Part shown: positions 21,080 to 35,428 of the stretch, piece by piece
Position numbering within the stretch: position 1 is the first letter of the stretch
Layout: every line of letters begins with the position of its first letter
Assembly (NCBI GenBank): GCA_005784505.1
Contig: VCAZ01000134.1
Coordinates: 497,001-561,000, forward strand
Source of the DNA: Bagarius yarrelli
Lineage: Eukaryota > Chordata > Actinopteri > Siluriformes > Sisoridae
Direction: 5' to 3'
DNA length: 64,000 bases
The notes under the pieces: generated by a model
Databases searched by the model: none
The model's input: only the letters and a program-made list of their open reading frames with translations
Told to the model about the DNA's origin: nothing
Position numbers and translations under genes: made by a program

Positions 21080-24000
21080 ATCCTACATATTAATATAGGA
21101 AGTGGGTTTTCTAACAGTCAAGAAAACACACAACATTTTAACATAACTAGTATTCATTTTGCTCCTCCCTTTACTCAGTCAGAAATAATATATATAATAA
21201 AGCATTTTTAATACAATATGTATTAAAAAACGGCTGTAAATAGATTATTAGGACATTATAACAATGGAGCAGGTCCACAGATTTGTAGATGAAAGATGAA
21301 TATTTTGTTACTTGAGGACAACAAAAGTCATCATGGCTTTGAAGTGGAAACTGGCTTCCTTGACAGAAATATCCATATAAAATACTTTTACACACGACTC
21401 TATTCGAATTCAACGTCTGCCATTTAAAGTAATAGAACAAAGACATGGCTGCAACACACCCTTTTAGAAAACACTTCCAGACACTGGCACAGATTATAAA
21501 AACATTTGGATATGACTCATGAAACGTAACTCATGGTTTTCTGTTGTTATTGTGGTATGAATACTAGGCCAGATAATAACCCATGGACAATGTTTGCAAA
21601 CATCCCCTTTTGCATATTACATAAAGAAAGGAACTTATTGATGATGATATTTTAAATAGTTCATTTATATAAGTGGTCATTACAGTGCTATTCAGACACA
21701 GACATACATTCCTTGTTCTATTTTTAGACTATTCTTAATCCCAACAAAAACACCAACATCTGCCACTGCTTAAGCTTGGCGTCTAATGTTTAATGAAATT
21801 GGCACAGAAGCTGCACCGGATGGCACCATGGTTTTTTGTTATTGTTTTTTTGCTTCAAAAAGCCTGTCTCTGCTGTAAACAATTCTCTATCTCATCTCTG
21901 TTTGGTACGAATAATATTCTCCCACTCATTTGGCAGCAGCAGTTTACATCTCTTATGTGAACATGTAAAGTATACCAGACTAGGGCAGGGTGTTTAGACA
22001 TTTTAAATAATATAATCCGTAGACAGTGTGGTTCTGCTGCTTACATAACAAAAGATCAGGTTATCACATTGGAGTTCTGCCGGATTTAAGCCCTTAAAAA
22101 AGTTACTGCATTGTACACTTCAGCTCTAAAGTTTCAGTTCTGAAGCAGAGAGAGTACTGAGAGGGTGAGATGTTAAAAAAAAAAAAGAAAAAAACCCCAC
22201 TGTTTCAAACATTTAATGTTTCAACGCTGCCAGCAGAGAAGTTGGGCTATAAAACAACCACAGCAGTAGAATATGCCCTACCCTTCTTATTTAGCCCAAA
22301 TTCAACTCAGATTCTATCACACACACACACATACATGCACTTAAATTCCCAAGTAAGCAGCAGGCATGGAAAAATGTAGTCCAATAAGATTTTATATTAC
22401 ATTTGGCTTGTTGGTTTGTATAAAAATAAATTATTTATTGGCTGTGTAAATAACTACAGATGCAAAAGTAATCTTCTTAGCCATGTCTTAGCAATAATAA
22501 AGGGTCATCATGATATTAAAGGGAAGTTTGTATCTAATCCTATTAAGAGAACTCAAAAAAATATAGAATTAAATATATGAAGACATAATAAGATATAATC
22601 CATCCTCTTTTAATGTAATACATGCTTTATTACTACATTGTTACCGAAAACAATCAGTGAAAAATATACTTCCTTCCTATTATGTGTCTACATGACATCT
22701 GCCACAAAGCAAATGACAACATCTTTAGGGTATTTTTTTTAAACAGAATAAACCCACATGTTTGATACAGGACTTTTTCCTGACTTTGGCTTATGCCATG
22801 TGGTCAGAAATGCACAGCCAAAGCTTTATTTAGGCAACAGTCTCATATGTGTGGTTGGCATGACTAGGCTTCTATGTCACCACTACACAGAAATGTGCTG
22901 AATATAACACCGCAGACTTCTAATGAACTGCACTTGTTGTGAGGGAGGATGTATGTACCTCCTCAGCAGCCACTACCTGGAAGCTATGCATGTTGTTTTA
23001 CTGTCAGTTTCCTCCAAATAAAGCACTAAAGTAAGTAAGTGACTGTATGCGCAGGTGTTCATCTACTGGTTTTTACTGAAAAGTCCCAAAAAACCTCAAG
23101 TTGACTTAGACCAAATCTAAAATCAGACACAGTGTCATTGTTTATCACTATCGGGACATCAGGCAAGCTTTTAACAAATCGAAGACAAAATGTCGTTTTT
23201 GTAATGGAAATTAAAATGATGTTATCAAATAAATACAGCCGCGGTCATTAGCTTGGTTTAACTGAAAATGATTTAGCAAACAAACTGAAGAAATATAATA
23301 GATTAGAGCAGTGTTTAAAACGAGTTTTTAGACATACTGTGATTGTTTGGAAGGGTAGCCGAGAAAAGAGTGTCTCGTTAGAGCAGCACATAAAATATAA
23401 CACCTGAACTTTGCCAAGAATCATTGAAGCTACAACAACAATTAAAATAGTTTATTAAACACAATTGTACTTGGCTGAGCACAATATCAACAAGTTAAAT
23501 TTGACTGCATATAAAGTCAAACCCCAATTTGCGGTTTGAGGCTGTTTTGCAGCTAGTTGTGTTTAATGAATGACCTGCTTAGGTGTACCAGAGTCATTTT
23601 TTAAAATTCTTGCTAAGAAATGACTCATGTTTTTATAGGCAAATACACATCTTCCAAAAATAATTCAGAGCACAGCATTACCAAATTCCTGGAACAGACG
23701 GGGCATTGAGCAATCTGTATGGCACTACCAGGTATGCAGGGTGACCTGGGGTCACACTAAAAGGATTTTTTTTTTCTTACTGCTTTAATGCAAACTTAAT
23801 TGAGATCAGGAATTGCAGGTTTTTTGGTTAAAGTAAAACCAAGTGACCGAAACAGGGTTCGGGTCAGGCAGTGAAGAAGACCCAGCAACTGGGTTATTCA
23901 ATGCACCAATTTAATTGCAAACAGTTCGAGTTCTATCAGTTATCCGGTCAATCTGAGCATGACTAGGTTTTGGGTCATGTGGTGATGTTTATTATGTGGG

Positions 24001-27000
24001 TTTTTGTGCAGGTTAAAGAGTTGCTGACACACATGTGGTTAAACACTTACAGATAAAATACAGTAAAATAATATGTATAATGTGTCACCTTTTTTATTGA
24101 AATATAAAAAAGGGAATTTACCCCTTTTTATGAGGGAATTTTTATGCATTTATGTGAAGGGGTAAAGGTGATTTTGTATTGGTTGAAGGCGTAGGGGGAA
24201 GGGCCTGATACCCCTTCAAACTAAGATGTTTTTGTGACCACACTTCAAACATAGAGGTATGACAAATTTCCTGAAATACATTAGCTACAGTGGCATCATG
24301 GCTACCCAAGTAACCAGCAAAATTCACAAAGAATTGGGAGGAGAGGGGGATTAATAATGAATTTAACAAACAATCGTATTTTTCATTACATTTAATGCTG
24401 TGTTCATATTTTACCATCATGTTCTTAAAAAATCACTAAAGTTTGCTAACTTTACACCAATAACTACTGCACAGTAGTCCCACAACATATTTTTATGTTT
24501 GATATCGTTATCTGATGGCTTGACAGAATATCATGTCCGAAATAAAAGTCTAGTGGCAAAGCATTACCTTTCTCACAGGAAATGATGATGTGTACTGGTG
24601 TTGTAGTGGTGTCCTATTCCTTAGGGGAATTTTTTTTATCACTCTGTTTTAATGGCCAAGAGGAAGGGGTTGGCGTAGGGGTGGGGCTGGGGTATAAAAT
24701 TGATTTGGGATTGGGCCTTTAGTTAATTATTAATGAATATTAATGAATAACCTGATTCTTCAGAAAACCTGCTGTCAGTTAAGTTCTTTATCTACTGTAC
24801 CTGCCAGTCATTGTCCAGACTAGGTCATACTCTTAGACTCTGGTTCTCCCAAAATTATTATTGTTCTTATTCTGTTTTATTTTAATACTGCTCTTAATTT
24901 AGTCCTTTTTGCCATGATCAAAGTCTAAGATCCTGTTATTCTTCTCTGCAAAGGTTGATGTCTCTTTTTTTTTCTACATGGAAACATTTAAATGTTGATC
25001 AAATGCATGACATCAACAAGTGTTTAGGCTGCTGTACTGCCTATTTAAAGATATACTGTAGCTTTTTCTTGTTCAGTATCACCAATTCCTTTACCATGTT
25101 GAACTGTTTAACAAAGACTGAAACCAAAATAAACCATTTTCTCTGATAACCTTGGAAAAAAATTAGTCAAAGCATTTGTGTTGGTTCTCAGATGACTATG
25201 TAGTCTGGCCTAAAGGAAGTTCTGCAAAATATTTTCATAACGCACATGTCTATATGTTCATGTTTGTGTGTGTTCCTCAAAAGTTTCTTTTAAAATAACA
25301 TCTAGGTGAAAGGGGAACAAAATGCATGCTTCCTCTGTCGTGCACCGGCGCTTCATTGAATACATCCTTAAGCATTCATTTTTCTGTATGTGTTAAATAG
25401 ACAAAGTTTTATGAAACTAAACAAGGCCCATCAGAACAATGCTTCAAAGCTAAATACATATATTGCTCGTCAAGGGTGGAAAAACCCATGGTGCCTGCAC
25501 AGACTCCTAAATATGTCTAATATAATTCTAAAGTTTTAATATATGAGCTTTGACCTAGATAGAATTTTGTTTAAAGGGCATTGGAGAGACATACTGTATA
25601 ATTGAAACTGCAGCGACTTTGGAAAAAAAACACACAAAATACACATCCACAAGATTGTATACATATACAGCAAAAGAACAAGATTATAAACATAGAAAAA
25701 CACATCAAACCAGATTGAAAAATAAGCTGAGAAGCTGTAAATAAGTTGCCCAAATTTCAACAGTAATGACGACTAAGTAATGCAAGTAGCGGTTTTCTGG
25801 GTAAAGGCGTGAACAGCCTAACTCAAACAAAGCAAATGTGGATACCGATTTCTGTAAAGGTTTTTTTAGAGAATTTAATTAAGGTTAGGTCATTTCCTGG
25901 TCTTCAGAATACACATGAATACAGATGTTGCAAGAATAGAGGTAAGCAAAAGACCTTTGAACAAGATGCTAACGAGTCATTTAGCGCAAATGAATCTAGT
26001 ACTGAAGTGTATTGCAGTTTAAAAAAAATGTAAGACAATAATAGTTCCTTTTTTTTATAATAAAAGTAATTTAATTCTTCTGTCAACAGGTCAATAACGT
26101 AATTAGACATAAAGTTTATCTCAGAGAGGAATGTCTTTCAAAAGATGGACGGCGGTTTATCAATCTGCAAAAAACTTTAGCTACGAATTGTGGAAATGTT
26201 TTTCAATATAAAATTGTAAAGGCATTACAATAAGATAAGATTATAATCTAGAAAAATGTGCAAGAGACAGTAAATACAATACTCAACAGCAAACTGCATC
26301 TATTACAGCAGCATAGCTTTGTAGTAGAAGAGTCCAGGGGATAAACAGGCCAAACTGATACCCAAACCTTTAAAAGCTTATAAAATAGAAAAATATGACC
26401 CAGGACTGTTGAGCAGTTAGAATCCTGTATCAGACACAAATGGGACAACATTCTTCTCCCAAAATTCTAATAGCTGCTCTTTTCGGTTCTTTAACGAACT
26501 GCTGTTCGGAAAAGAGGGAATAGTAAATATGGCCCAGTTCCAAGTATTTTAAGATACATTGTGAACATCTAATTGAAAATAGTTAAACTGATTTTCTCCT
26601 AAACATGGTCCATTTGCTCAGTATAAACATCTGATATGTTTTCTGTGTTCTATTAAGACAATCATGGCTGCCAGTTTGGCAACAACAATGTGTCCAAAGC
26701 GCTTGCCATGTTTCCTGTTCAGGTCCATCACAACTTCGCAAAAGCTTTCTGGTTCAGCCATGAGATTGAGGATTTAATACATCCCTTTTTTTCAAAGGCA
26801 TTCTTAAATGCTGAATTATGTTAACTAAAAGTGTATTAAATAAGCATTGTGATATGTTTAGCAGTGATATACTTAAATCCCCTAAAATACAAATGTAAAT
26901 ACAAAGCTGCGTATGAAGATAACAAATATGCTTTGCATGCTAGAAGCTGTGGTTTGGCAGACAGAGCCAAACACTGCTGTAAGTACTGTTGGGTTTGATT

Positions 27001-27133
27001 ACTTAGGATATAATCATTGCTTATTTAACACTCAACCCCCGCCAGCTACGCCTCGGCAATGTTTACTGTAAATTGCACATAAGCCAGAAGGGAACTATAT
27101 ACAAATATATAATATAATATCTGTATTTCCCAG

Positions 27134-27135
<2 letters not shown>
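21080..27135. other. Intergenic DNA without recognised genes
   Basis: No open frame here resembles a known protein or has convincing exon borders. Short poly-A/poly-T runs and small CA repeats occur (for example about 22,318-22,332). A moderately conspicuous stretch at about 24,100-24,720 has repeated GGGGTAGGG-like blocks and could be an unclassified dispersed repeat. Nothing else stands out. Confidence 0.5.

Positions 27136-27136
<1 letters not shown>

Positions 27137-27181
<45 letters not shown>
27137..27181. repeat. (AT)n microsatellite
   Basis: About 22 uninterrupted AT dinucleotides directly upstream of a partial SINE (family S3). Confidence 0.95.
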
Positions 27182-27184
<3 letters not shown>

Positions 27185-27189
27185 TGTCT

Positions 27190-27305
27190 TACTAAGCCCC
27201 ACCACCGCCAGTCAGCCACTATTGGGTCCTTGAGCAAAAACCTTAACCCTTCCTGCTCCAGTGGCGCTGTATCATAGCTAACCCTGCGCTCCGACCTCGA
27301 CTTTT
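27190..27305 (+). mobile_element. Partial SINE (family S3)
   Basis: Contains GCCACTATTGGGTCCTTGAG, CCTTAACCCTTCCTGCTCC and GGCGCTGTAT followed by CTAACCCTGCGCTCCGACC. This matches the middle of the full-length S3 copy at 36,434-36,725. The tRNA-like head is missing. Confidence 0.7.
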
Positions 27306-27309
27306 AAAT

Positions 27310-29990
27310 TGATTGAACACCAAATAGCTCTGAACATCTCCTCTTGTGTTACACCTTTAGATTTGCATAACACATATGTTGCACCAAAGAGCTGATATAT
27401 ATTTACACCCTATGTTATAACAGCTATACATTGTTTAACCAAGCAATGTCACATGTCTTATTTATAATGTTTATCTGTTTGTTACCTTGATAGGACTATA
27501 CAAATTTGTATATTTGATATAGGAGCATTCAAAATTTGGTCCTTGGAGTACAATTCAATTACACTGGCCACTGGATGATCAACATGGCACCTCATGTCCT
27601 TCAGTACTTCAGAAGAATTGTTACTCTCCACAAAGATTTTTGTCTTCATAAAAATGTCCTTATTGTATAGCAAGGTAGACAATATAATCAATTGAGCCGT
27701 TCCAATAACTTTTAGAGGTTAGTGTAGGGTGTATATACAAGTAAAACCAGGCACTGAAATCAAATAATAAATCTCTAGACAGTTCATCACATTTGGAGTA
27801 AATTTAGACTACCAGCTTTTGCAGATAAGACATGTTTGATCATGTACAGTAACAGGGGTATGTGCTAATCTGGGTCGATTTGTCATATGCAACCTATAGT
27901 TACGCAAAAAGACACAAATATTCAGCAGACTGCTTCCCATAGATAACTTCTGTTTTTTTCTTATTTGTAATGTGTTTAGACAATTCTTTCATAATATGGT
28001 TATTGACACAGAGCTTCCTTCTCTCTTTGTTAACAGGGCTCGGACGCATTGTTGATTTAAACGTGAAAAGAAATTAGACTATCTTACAACTTCCTGTAAT
28101 AAGATCCCATACTACCTTTTGACAGGAATATGTGATTAATTGACCATGTAGTAATTCAGGTTATTTTGAAACATACTGTCTGTACTGCATGTAAACATCA
28201 CACCTACGTCAAAGCCAATGCTCATACAGAGGACTTGCAGATGGTGTTTTTTGTACCTCAGGCAATAAATGGATGGGCACGGCAAAATAATACTTTGTTG
28301 AAGTCCTGGAAAGAGTAATTATAGGGAATAATTAGCACATATGACACAAAGCACTCCAGAAAAAAAGAATAAATAACACTATACTTTTCCTAATATCTTT
28401 TCTATATTTACGAAAGTAAAACAATACATTTAGAATCGATATTCTGTATGTAGGAACTATGATGTGTAACTATTGTATATGAACTGCATCATGATGAATT
28501 ATACTGAAGAGCCAGTAGCACAAGCACATCGGTCCTGTTAATCTCACTTGACCACAAATCAGAGTCATCTTTATCAGCATCTGTCCCCTAAATCCCCCTT
28601 TACAATGGCTGTGCTGAAAACCACTGCTTAGGAAGGGGAAATGAGAAAAGAGGGAAATTCCTGCAACATCCAGACAGAAATGAGTCAAAGCCAGAATTCA
28701 GCTCAGCCAGACCTCACACAAGCCTAGACTTGATGAAGTGAGCAATCAGCATCGCGTTTGTATGCATTAAAGCCCTCTTTTTATAAACAAATACATTAGT
28801 TAAAAATACTCGTAACACAAATACATTTTTATAAATCAGTACTTAGTTATATAGTACACACATATATGTTTACCACTATAGTCAATTGAGAGGGTATAAA
28901 AATATTACTTTTTAAATGTACTCTACTAAAATGTTTTTCTTTTCCTCTTTGCAAGTATGTAGAAGAAAAAAACAATTGTTTGAAAGTAGGCTTAAAATCT
29001 AATATTAGCACTAGTGCCATTAGACAAGAGACACATGTTTCATGTTGTTATGGTAAAATTAAGCAGCATCATGATGAGCGAGGGGTTTTATCCAGTATTT
29101 TCTTGTTGCTCATAAGGATTGTTGGTAAAATCTTAATTGCCTTTTGCAGTTAAACGTAATATGATGTAATATAAAAACAAGAATGCTAAGTATATGTGTG
29201 TGTGTATATATATATATAATCAATGAGCAAACAAATAAATATTTAAATTTAGCAAATTGATAGGGATGATACCAATAATATATATATACATATACATACA
29301 TATACATATATATATATATTTAGCAGACAATGTACAAGGGGGCTTCTTTCTATGACTTTCTATCAATGAATGTAGCTACCAGAAGCCAGTTGAGGTAGCA
29401 CAGCAACGTGATAGACGTGATAGTGTCAGAATTATATCAGCGAGTTATCCATTTTGAAGATCCAAAATCCTGAAAAGAGTGAATCACCTGAGAGACACTA
29501 GAGTCTATATGTAAGAGACTAGAAACAAGAGAGAGGTAAAATTGTGCAATAGTGTCGATTCTTTTTCAAACAAATAATAACAGGTCAAAAAGAGCCTGCT
29601 AATACTGACTAATGTACAGCTTTGTATGACACAGACATTCCACAGCTGAATGGTAGCCTGTATTTTCCCATGATAATCATCTTTCACCTGCAAAGCCCAA
29701 ATTGCAGTTTCAGTGTTTTTATTCCCTCTTCCCCTAATTTGTGAAGTGGTTTTGTTGGTATCTGTGCATTCCTTACCAGCATGCGTGTCAAAAACAAGGA
29801 TTTCCATGACGTTTTTTATGTTGATACTCTAGAGACAGTATAGGAAAGAAGGAATCGTGCTAAAAAAGACCTGAAAATTGAAAACCAAGTTTGGATAATA
29901 GAATAAATGCAGTTTGTAGTTTGTACGGTATTACCTGGACCCTAAACCTATTAAAGGGAGAAACGTGTATGTTAGTGGCAAATAAATATT
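27310..29990. other. Intergenic DNA without recognised genes
   Basis: AT-rich sequence with alternating TA/TG microsatellites at about 29,186-29,222 and 29,277-29,321. No coding evidence. Confidence 0.5.
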
Positions 29991-29992
29991 TA

Positions 29993-30168
29993 TAGCATTT
30001 AGCACATGCCCTTATCCACAGCGACTTACATTTAATTTCTTTATGTAACTAAGGGTTAAGAGGCTTGCTCAGAGGCCCACAGTGGTGGCTTAGTGGTGCT
30101 GGAAATCGAACTCAAGCCTTCTAGTATCAGTCCAACACCTAAACCACTAAGCCAACACTTTCACTTAT
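29993..30168 (-). mobile_element. tRNA-derived SINE (family S1)
   Basis: Reverse-oriented copy beginning with GCATTTAGCACATGCCCTTA, continuing through GGCTTGCTCAGAGGCCCACA to GGAAATCGAACTC and CCAACACCTAAACCACTAAG. Confidence 0.8.
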
Positions 30169-30169
30169 G

Positions 30170-30960
30170 TCCACACACAATTGAGTAAATGTGTGTAGAC
30201 AAGAGACCATCAAATCCATGGTTGCCCATTACAAAACTATCAACATTAACAAAGAGTCGTTTGCAGTCAGAAGATGAAATCAGCATTTCAATTTGTTTCC
30301 AAGCAATTTCAATTCTTTCAAATCTTTATTTGTAGGCATTGTCATGATACAACCGGTTTGAGCCCTTTGGTTCCAATTAGGAAAAACTTTTAGCGCTATA
30401 GAATGCAAAACTATTCCAGACAACTGCGAATTAAAAAATGGTCCCTCCCAAAAATGTATATTAGCAGGATGCCCAGGACTCACATCCTATTTAGGGTATT
30501 TCCCAGCTTTTTAACCAGTGACCATAAAGGCTTTCTGGAAATGAATGAATGAGTAAAGCATTAGCAAATGGCAATGAGTTTATGTCTCAAGAGAGAAAAA
30601 TAATTATTCCCAAAAATATATTCTGTCATAGGAATAGCCCTAGGTAATACTTCACATATTGTGAAAAGCAGACTCCTTCATTTTTGTCCTCTAGGAAATG
30701 AGTCATCACTGTTTGGGAAGTAATTTGGAACATCGTCAATAGCCGCATTCTGACAGCAAAATATATATATGTGGACACTGTCATCTGTAATATATGGGCA
30801 ATAATAGGATAAATGTACTGAAGATTATAGTGTCCTTTTGCGCCACTCCACTAATGTACTGTATTAAAAATAGACTAACAACTGCAATAAGACAAGACAA
30901 ATATATTATGTAAGTACAATGTGAAAAAATCTGTTATATTGTATACAGTATATTGTGGAA
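30170..30960. other. Intergenic DNA without recognised genes
   Basis: AT-rich; no coding evidence and no clear repeat apart from a weak SINE-tail-like patch near 30,465-30,545. Confidence 0.45.
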
Positions 30961-30968
30961 ACATATAC

Positions 30969-31019
<51 letters not shown>

Positions 31020-31068
31020 TATATATATATCTTATATATATATATATTATATATATATATATATATAT

Positions 31069-31115
<47 letters not shown>

Positions 31116-31116
31116 A
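30961..31116. repeat. Compound (AT)n-(AG)n microsatellite
   Basis: About 108 bp of nearly pure AT dinucleotides (with ATAC and TAGA/CTTA interruptions) are followed directly by about 45 bp of AG dinucleotides. The long open frames over this tract on both strands are repeat translation, not genes. Confidence 0.95.
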
Positions 31117-31119
31117 AGA

Positions 31120-34100
31120 AAGACGGAAAGAGAAAGGATTATGCATGCATATGTACACAATTACGTATGCATAAGCGGCACCTCAGCTGTCACTTCCTAT
31201 TTTATTGTGCTTCCATTTTTTTCTTCAAAGAAATTAGTGTCATTGATTACAGAATATATTATGCCTTGCTAAAAGTTCCCAGTGGAAATTAAAAAACAAT
31301 CAGATGAGAATTTCCTTGGTGCATCACAGCATGCTAGATCTTTATGGGGGGGGGCTGGGGATATGTGGATTGGAAATTAGTTTGGTAAGACAACATGCTA
31401 AACCACATGACAATCAGTAAAAACCTGCACAGTACATAATATGTCCCTATTTAATATTCTAGACACAAAAGACTAGAATATTACTGTGGCAAAAACAAAA
31501 TGTTTGCACAAATAAGTACATACAAAACCTTATTTTTTATTCACTGATGAGGTCTACTACTTTACTAAGGTTTTAATTGTTAGTTTACGAAATTCAGAAA
31601 ACAGGATCTTCTATACTGCTATAACTGACGAGTTAATAATCATAAACCCTTATAAATGAATGCGACAAGTTTTTCCCAATGCTGGGTTAAATTTGTTTGA
31701 GGTAGTGTGGGAACACAACAGATAGGTATGCCTTCTGTACCCATTAGAGGGCGTCCATGGCTCAGTGCTGCAAAACGCAGAGCCTAAAGAAAGTCCTAAT
31801 CTTGCAAAGACAGACCTCAAGATTACTAGCAGAAGGTTTTGGCTACAGAGCTGCTTTTTGTCAGCCAAGAATTTCTCTGGCCGGCAACTGAAGCAACCAG
31901 TCAGGGCATATTTTGTTTTGTATCAACTAATCAGAATAACTTTCAGAATATTATGAACAATGGCTCTAGTTTTAGATAATAATTTGATTGGAAATTTTAT
32001 TAATTTGATTTTAAGGTGGCACAATCTACCTTTACTTTTTGCCACCTTAAATGAATTTGTTTGAAAGTAAATAAAATTTTTAAACCAATAATTAGCTGGA
32101 TGCCGTATGACCTTCCAACAACATATTGAGTCATAGCATCAGGTTATATAATTTATAATCAAATCCTATCATTTATTGCCACAAGAGACTTCAAAATATC
32201 AAAATATTAATTTGTGACCACAGTATATTGATTCCTAGTGATATCATATGCCACAAAGATTACCATGTCACCTGTGTGGCTTCATACCGATCATTTATAA
32301 CTGATAAACGTTTTAAAGTGCTTCTGTGGCCTTGCTTGATAGTTTAATAATGATTGTCTATCGGAGACATAAGTTAAATGCTGTAATATTTCTTGAGTGA
32401 GCACATTCATGCCCAATATCAGTACAGTACAATATCAGGATCCTAAAATCATCATTTTATTTTGTATGCTCAATAACAGTGCTTTGATTTGTTTAAACCT
32501 TTTTCTTTTTCTTTCATATTTATTAACTCCATTTTCTCTCGTGTTAACTTGTCTCATGTGCTTATGCGCTTATCATCATCATCATAGAAGCCATCTGCTG
32601 TGTTACCGCAGACATGCGGAGCCTCTGCCATTTTCAACAGAAGGAAATATCACCTTTTTTGGAATTATTTCTAAATGTTTCTTAATACATGTGGCAAGCG
32701 TGTGGTGTTAACCAATTTATTATAAGTCCTATGAATGGCTCTCATGGTTCTGCACTTTATTAGGAACGTGGCTTCAGTACTGTGTAGGACATACATTTGT
32801 GAAGGTCTGGACATACACCGTACATATGTAAAGCAAGTTCAGTTTGTTCAGTGTCATGTTCAGTCCCTAAAAAGGCCTGTTTTCCGGACACACAAAAAAT
32901 TTAGTTGAAAAAATTACTGTAAAGTAGTCTGACTTTTCAGACAAAGCAGAATTTACTGTAGTATTGAAGAAATTTGTTGGCAAAAACCTGCCACACATCT
33001 ACTGGAAATTACAGTAAAACCATCCCCTTTGATGTAAATCCCAAAATCCCACATTTTCTGTGCCATCATTATTGCAGTAGTTTGAGGCGACGTTGTAATA
33101 TGGCAGATTATCATTATCATGGATGTGGAAAAATTGTGTCCATTATTGGATGCACACAATCAGCAACAATTCAAAGATATGCTGTGGTATCAAATGGTAT
33201 CACGGTTCTCAGTGTGAGCCACTAAAACATTCTCTAGATTATTACACACAATTGTGGTCCTCTGCTGTTGTTTTGTCAGTCAAAACCAGTCTGACGATTC
33301 TCCTCCAACTATTTGTTACCATCTCCTGAAAGATCCTGATAAGTCTACATTATATACTAATAATCAACTTATTCAAGACATTTATATTACCCTCTTAAAG
33401 CCTACTATTAATATAGTTTTAAAGATTATTATAAATGATAAATGATGATTTATACTACTAGTATCAAATAAGACAAGAGGGGCACCTCAGCCGATGAGAG
33501 CAGAGGGGCAGCGGGTCTAGCCAACGGGCCACCCCCTGTACACTCAGTACATTAAAAGCAGTCTGTTGGAACTGGATGAACTGTACATTTTAAAACATTT
33601 ATTGATAATTATTGATCCAAATAGACATTAAAAAACATCTTGGTCAGATTAATCACTGTATTTTACACACTGGTAATACCTTAAAAGCTATCAATAGTGT
33701 ATTTATAAGTGCTTGCTTATTTGCCCATTTGAGATACATCAAGCTAATTGCTGCAGGTTTTGCTGCAGCAGTAACCAGATCTAGATTTATATACTAATAA
33801 ATGTCACGGTACCACAGAGCAAACTCAGCAGAAATTCATGACCAAATCGGAGCAGTCAGCAGGTAACACCTTTACAGCCCACCTGGTCTACCAATATCGC
33901 CACGTATCAAAATGGAATTAAAACCCATATTGGTAAAATGTTCATATATTTTTAGTCTTCCGAGTGAATATGTTTCAGAAGCACACAGTCTAAAAGGTGG
34001 TTTTCAGGTTTCAGTAATAAGGTCAACAGAGCGTGACCTCTGTAACACAGGTCAAAATGTATAACACAGCTTCTGCAAACATGATTTGGAATGCCTGGCC

Positions 34101-35397
34101 CATTACTGGCAAGAATGAACAGCTGTAAAGAACTTGCATAGCAACAAGAAGTGCTCAGGCAGCAACCATCTGGATAAACACATAGTTAAAATAGCATGGG
34201 GGAGGGAGCGCTATCTTGGAAGAGCTTAACTAACCTTGTATAATTAAGTGCAAATACAAGTAAATACCTACTGCCATTTATTCCCTCTATTATTCTTTTA
34301 CTAGACAAGGAAGAGCAGTATTATAAAGGTTCTATGAAATCTCCTTGTTTAGCTCCTGTCAGCAAAGGAATAATGGCTTTTAAAGGCAGTGTCTAGGCTC
34401 AAGTTCTATCATAGTTGTTAGTCTGTAGACTATTAATATCTAGCTGTTGTCCAGAGGATCCGAGCTAAAACCACATTAAATGCTGGACATGCCTAAACAT
34501 CTATTATGCAACAATTAAAATATTTTCTTGCATTTTTTGTTTGGCTGGAATTTTTGTTTGTGGCATTCATCCACAAAAGCAGTTTTTTTTAACTTCAGGG
34601 TTTTTTTTTTAAAGTGCCATTGTTTTAATACAAAAATTGCTGTCCTGCAGTGTTTTATGACACGTGCAGTGCCCTCTTTAAAACCACACACGCTCGATGC
34701 ATGCTCATTACTATTTTATGGGGCTCAGCATGTTCTGAGTGGCTCAATGAGCTGGAATTAGCACCTCACAGGTTATCTCATTTTAGCAGATAGTCAGTAG
34801 AGTCATCCATGGAAATGGAACGAATAAGGAAAATTAAAAAAATATATAATAAAAAAATGAGCCAAGCTGTGAATTCTCAAATGCTATTTTGTAAAATGTA
34901 TCCCTATATTCTAATTGCAGACATTTTCACATTTATATGGAACAATAGGGTCTTCATGACTTTCCCTACATTAGCATTGGAACCTTTTATACAGAAAAAT
35001 AAGGACGCCTGCTGTAGGAAGGGCCTCAGGTTTTAGTGCCTAGTGCTAGTGGTGATAAATCATAACATAAAACCTTCAAGAAAATAATACTGATACCAGC
35101 GGACATTACAGAAAACATTTTTCATTGAAATCAGTGTGAAGAGATGCACTCAGTCTCTAATCATCAAAACACACTTCTCTCATGGTCATACTGTAATGAC
35201 CCAACAATAATAATAAGCAAATAAAAGTCAGACCACAAAAAAAATCTGATTTGTTGAAACCTGGGCAATGAGAACCATATGTAATATTTAACCCATAATT
35301 TATTAACTTACAGATCCATATATTATATTTCTAAATGAACGCTTAACACTTACACTTAAGTATATATCATCTATCTATCTATCTATCTATCTCTATC

Positions 35398-35428
<31 letters not shown>

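Noticed and set aside
24142..24420. Minus-strand 92-residue open frame
   Set aside because: No recognisable domain and surrounded by repeat-like GGGGTAGGG blocks. It could be a transposon remnant, but the evidence is too weak to call a gene.
30955..31272. Open frames over the AT/AG microsatellite on both strands
   Set aside because: They translate to Tyr-Ile and Glu-Arg repeats, which are simple-sequence translation.
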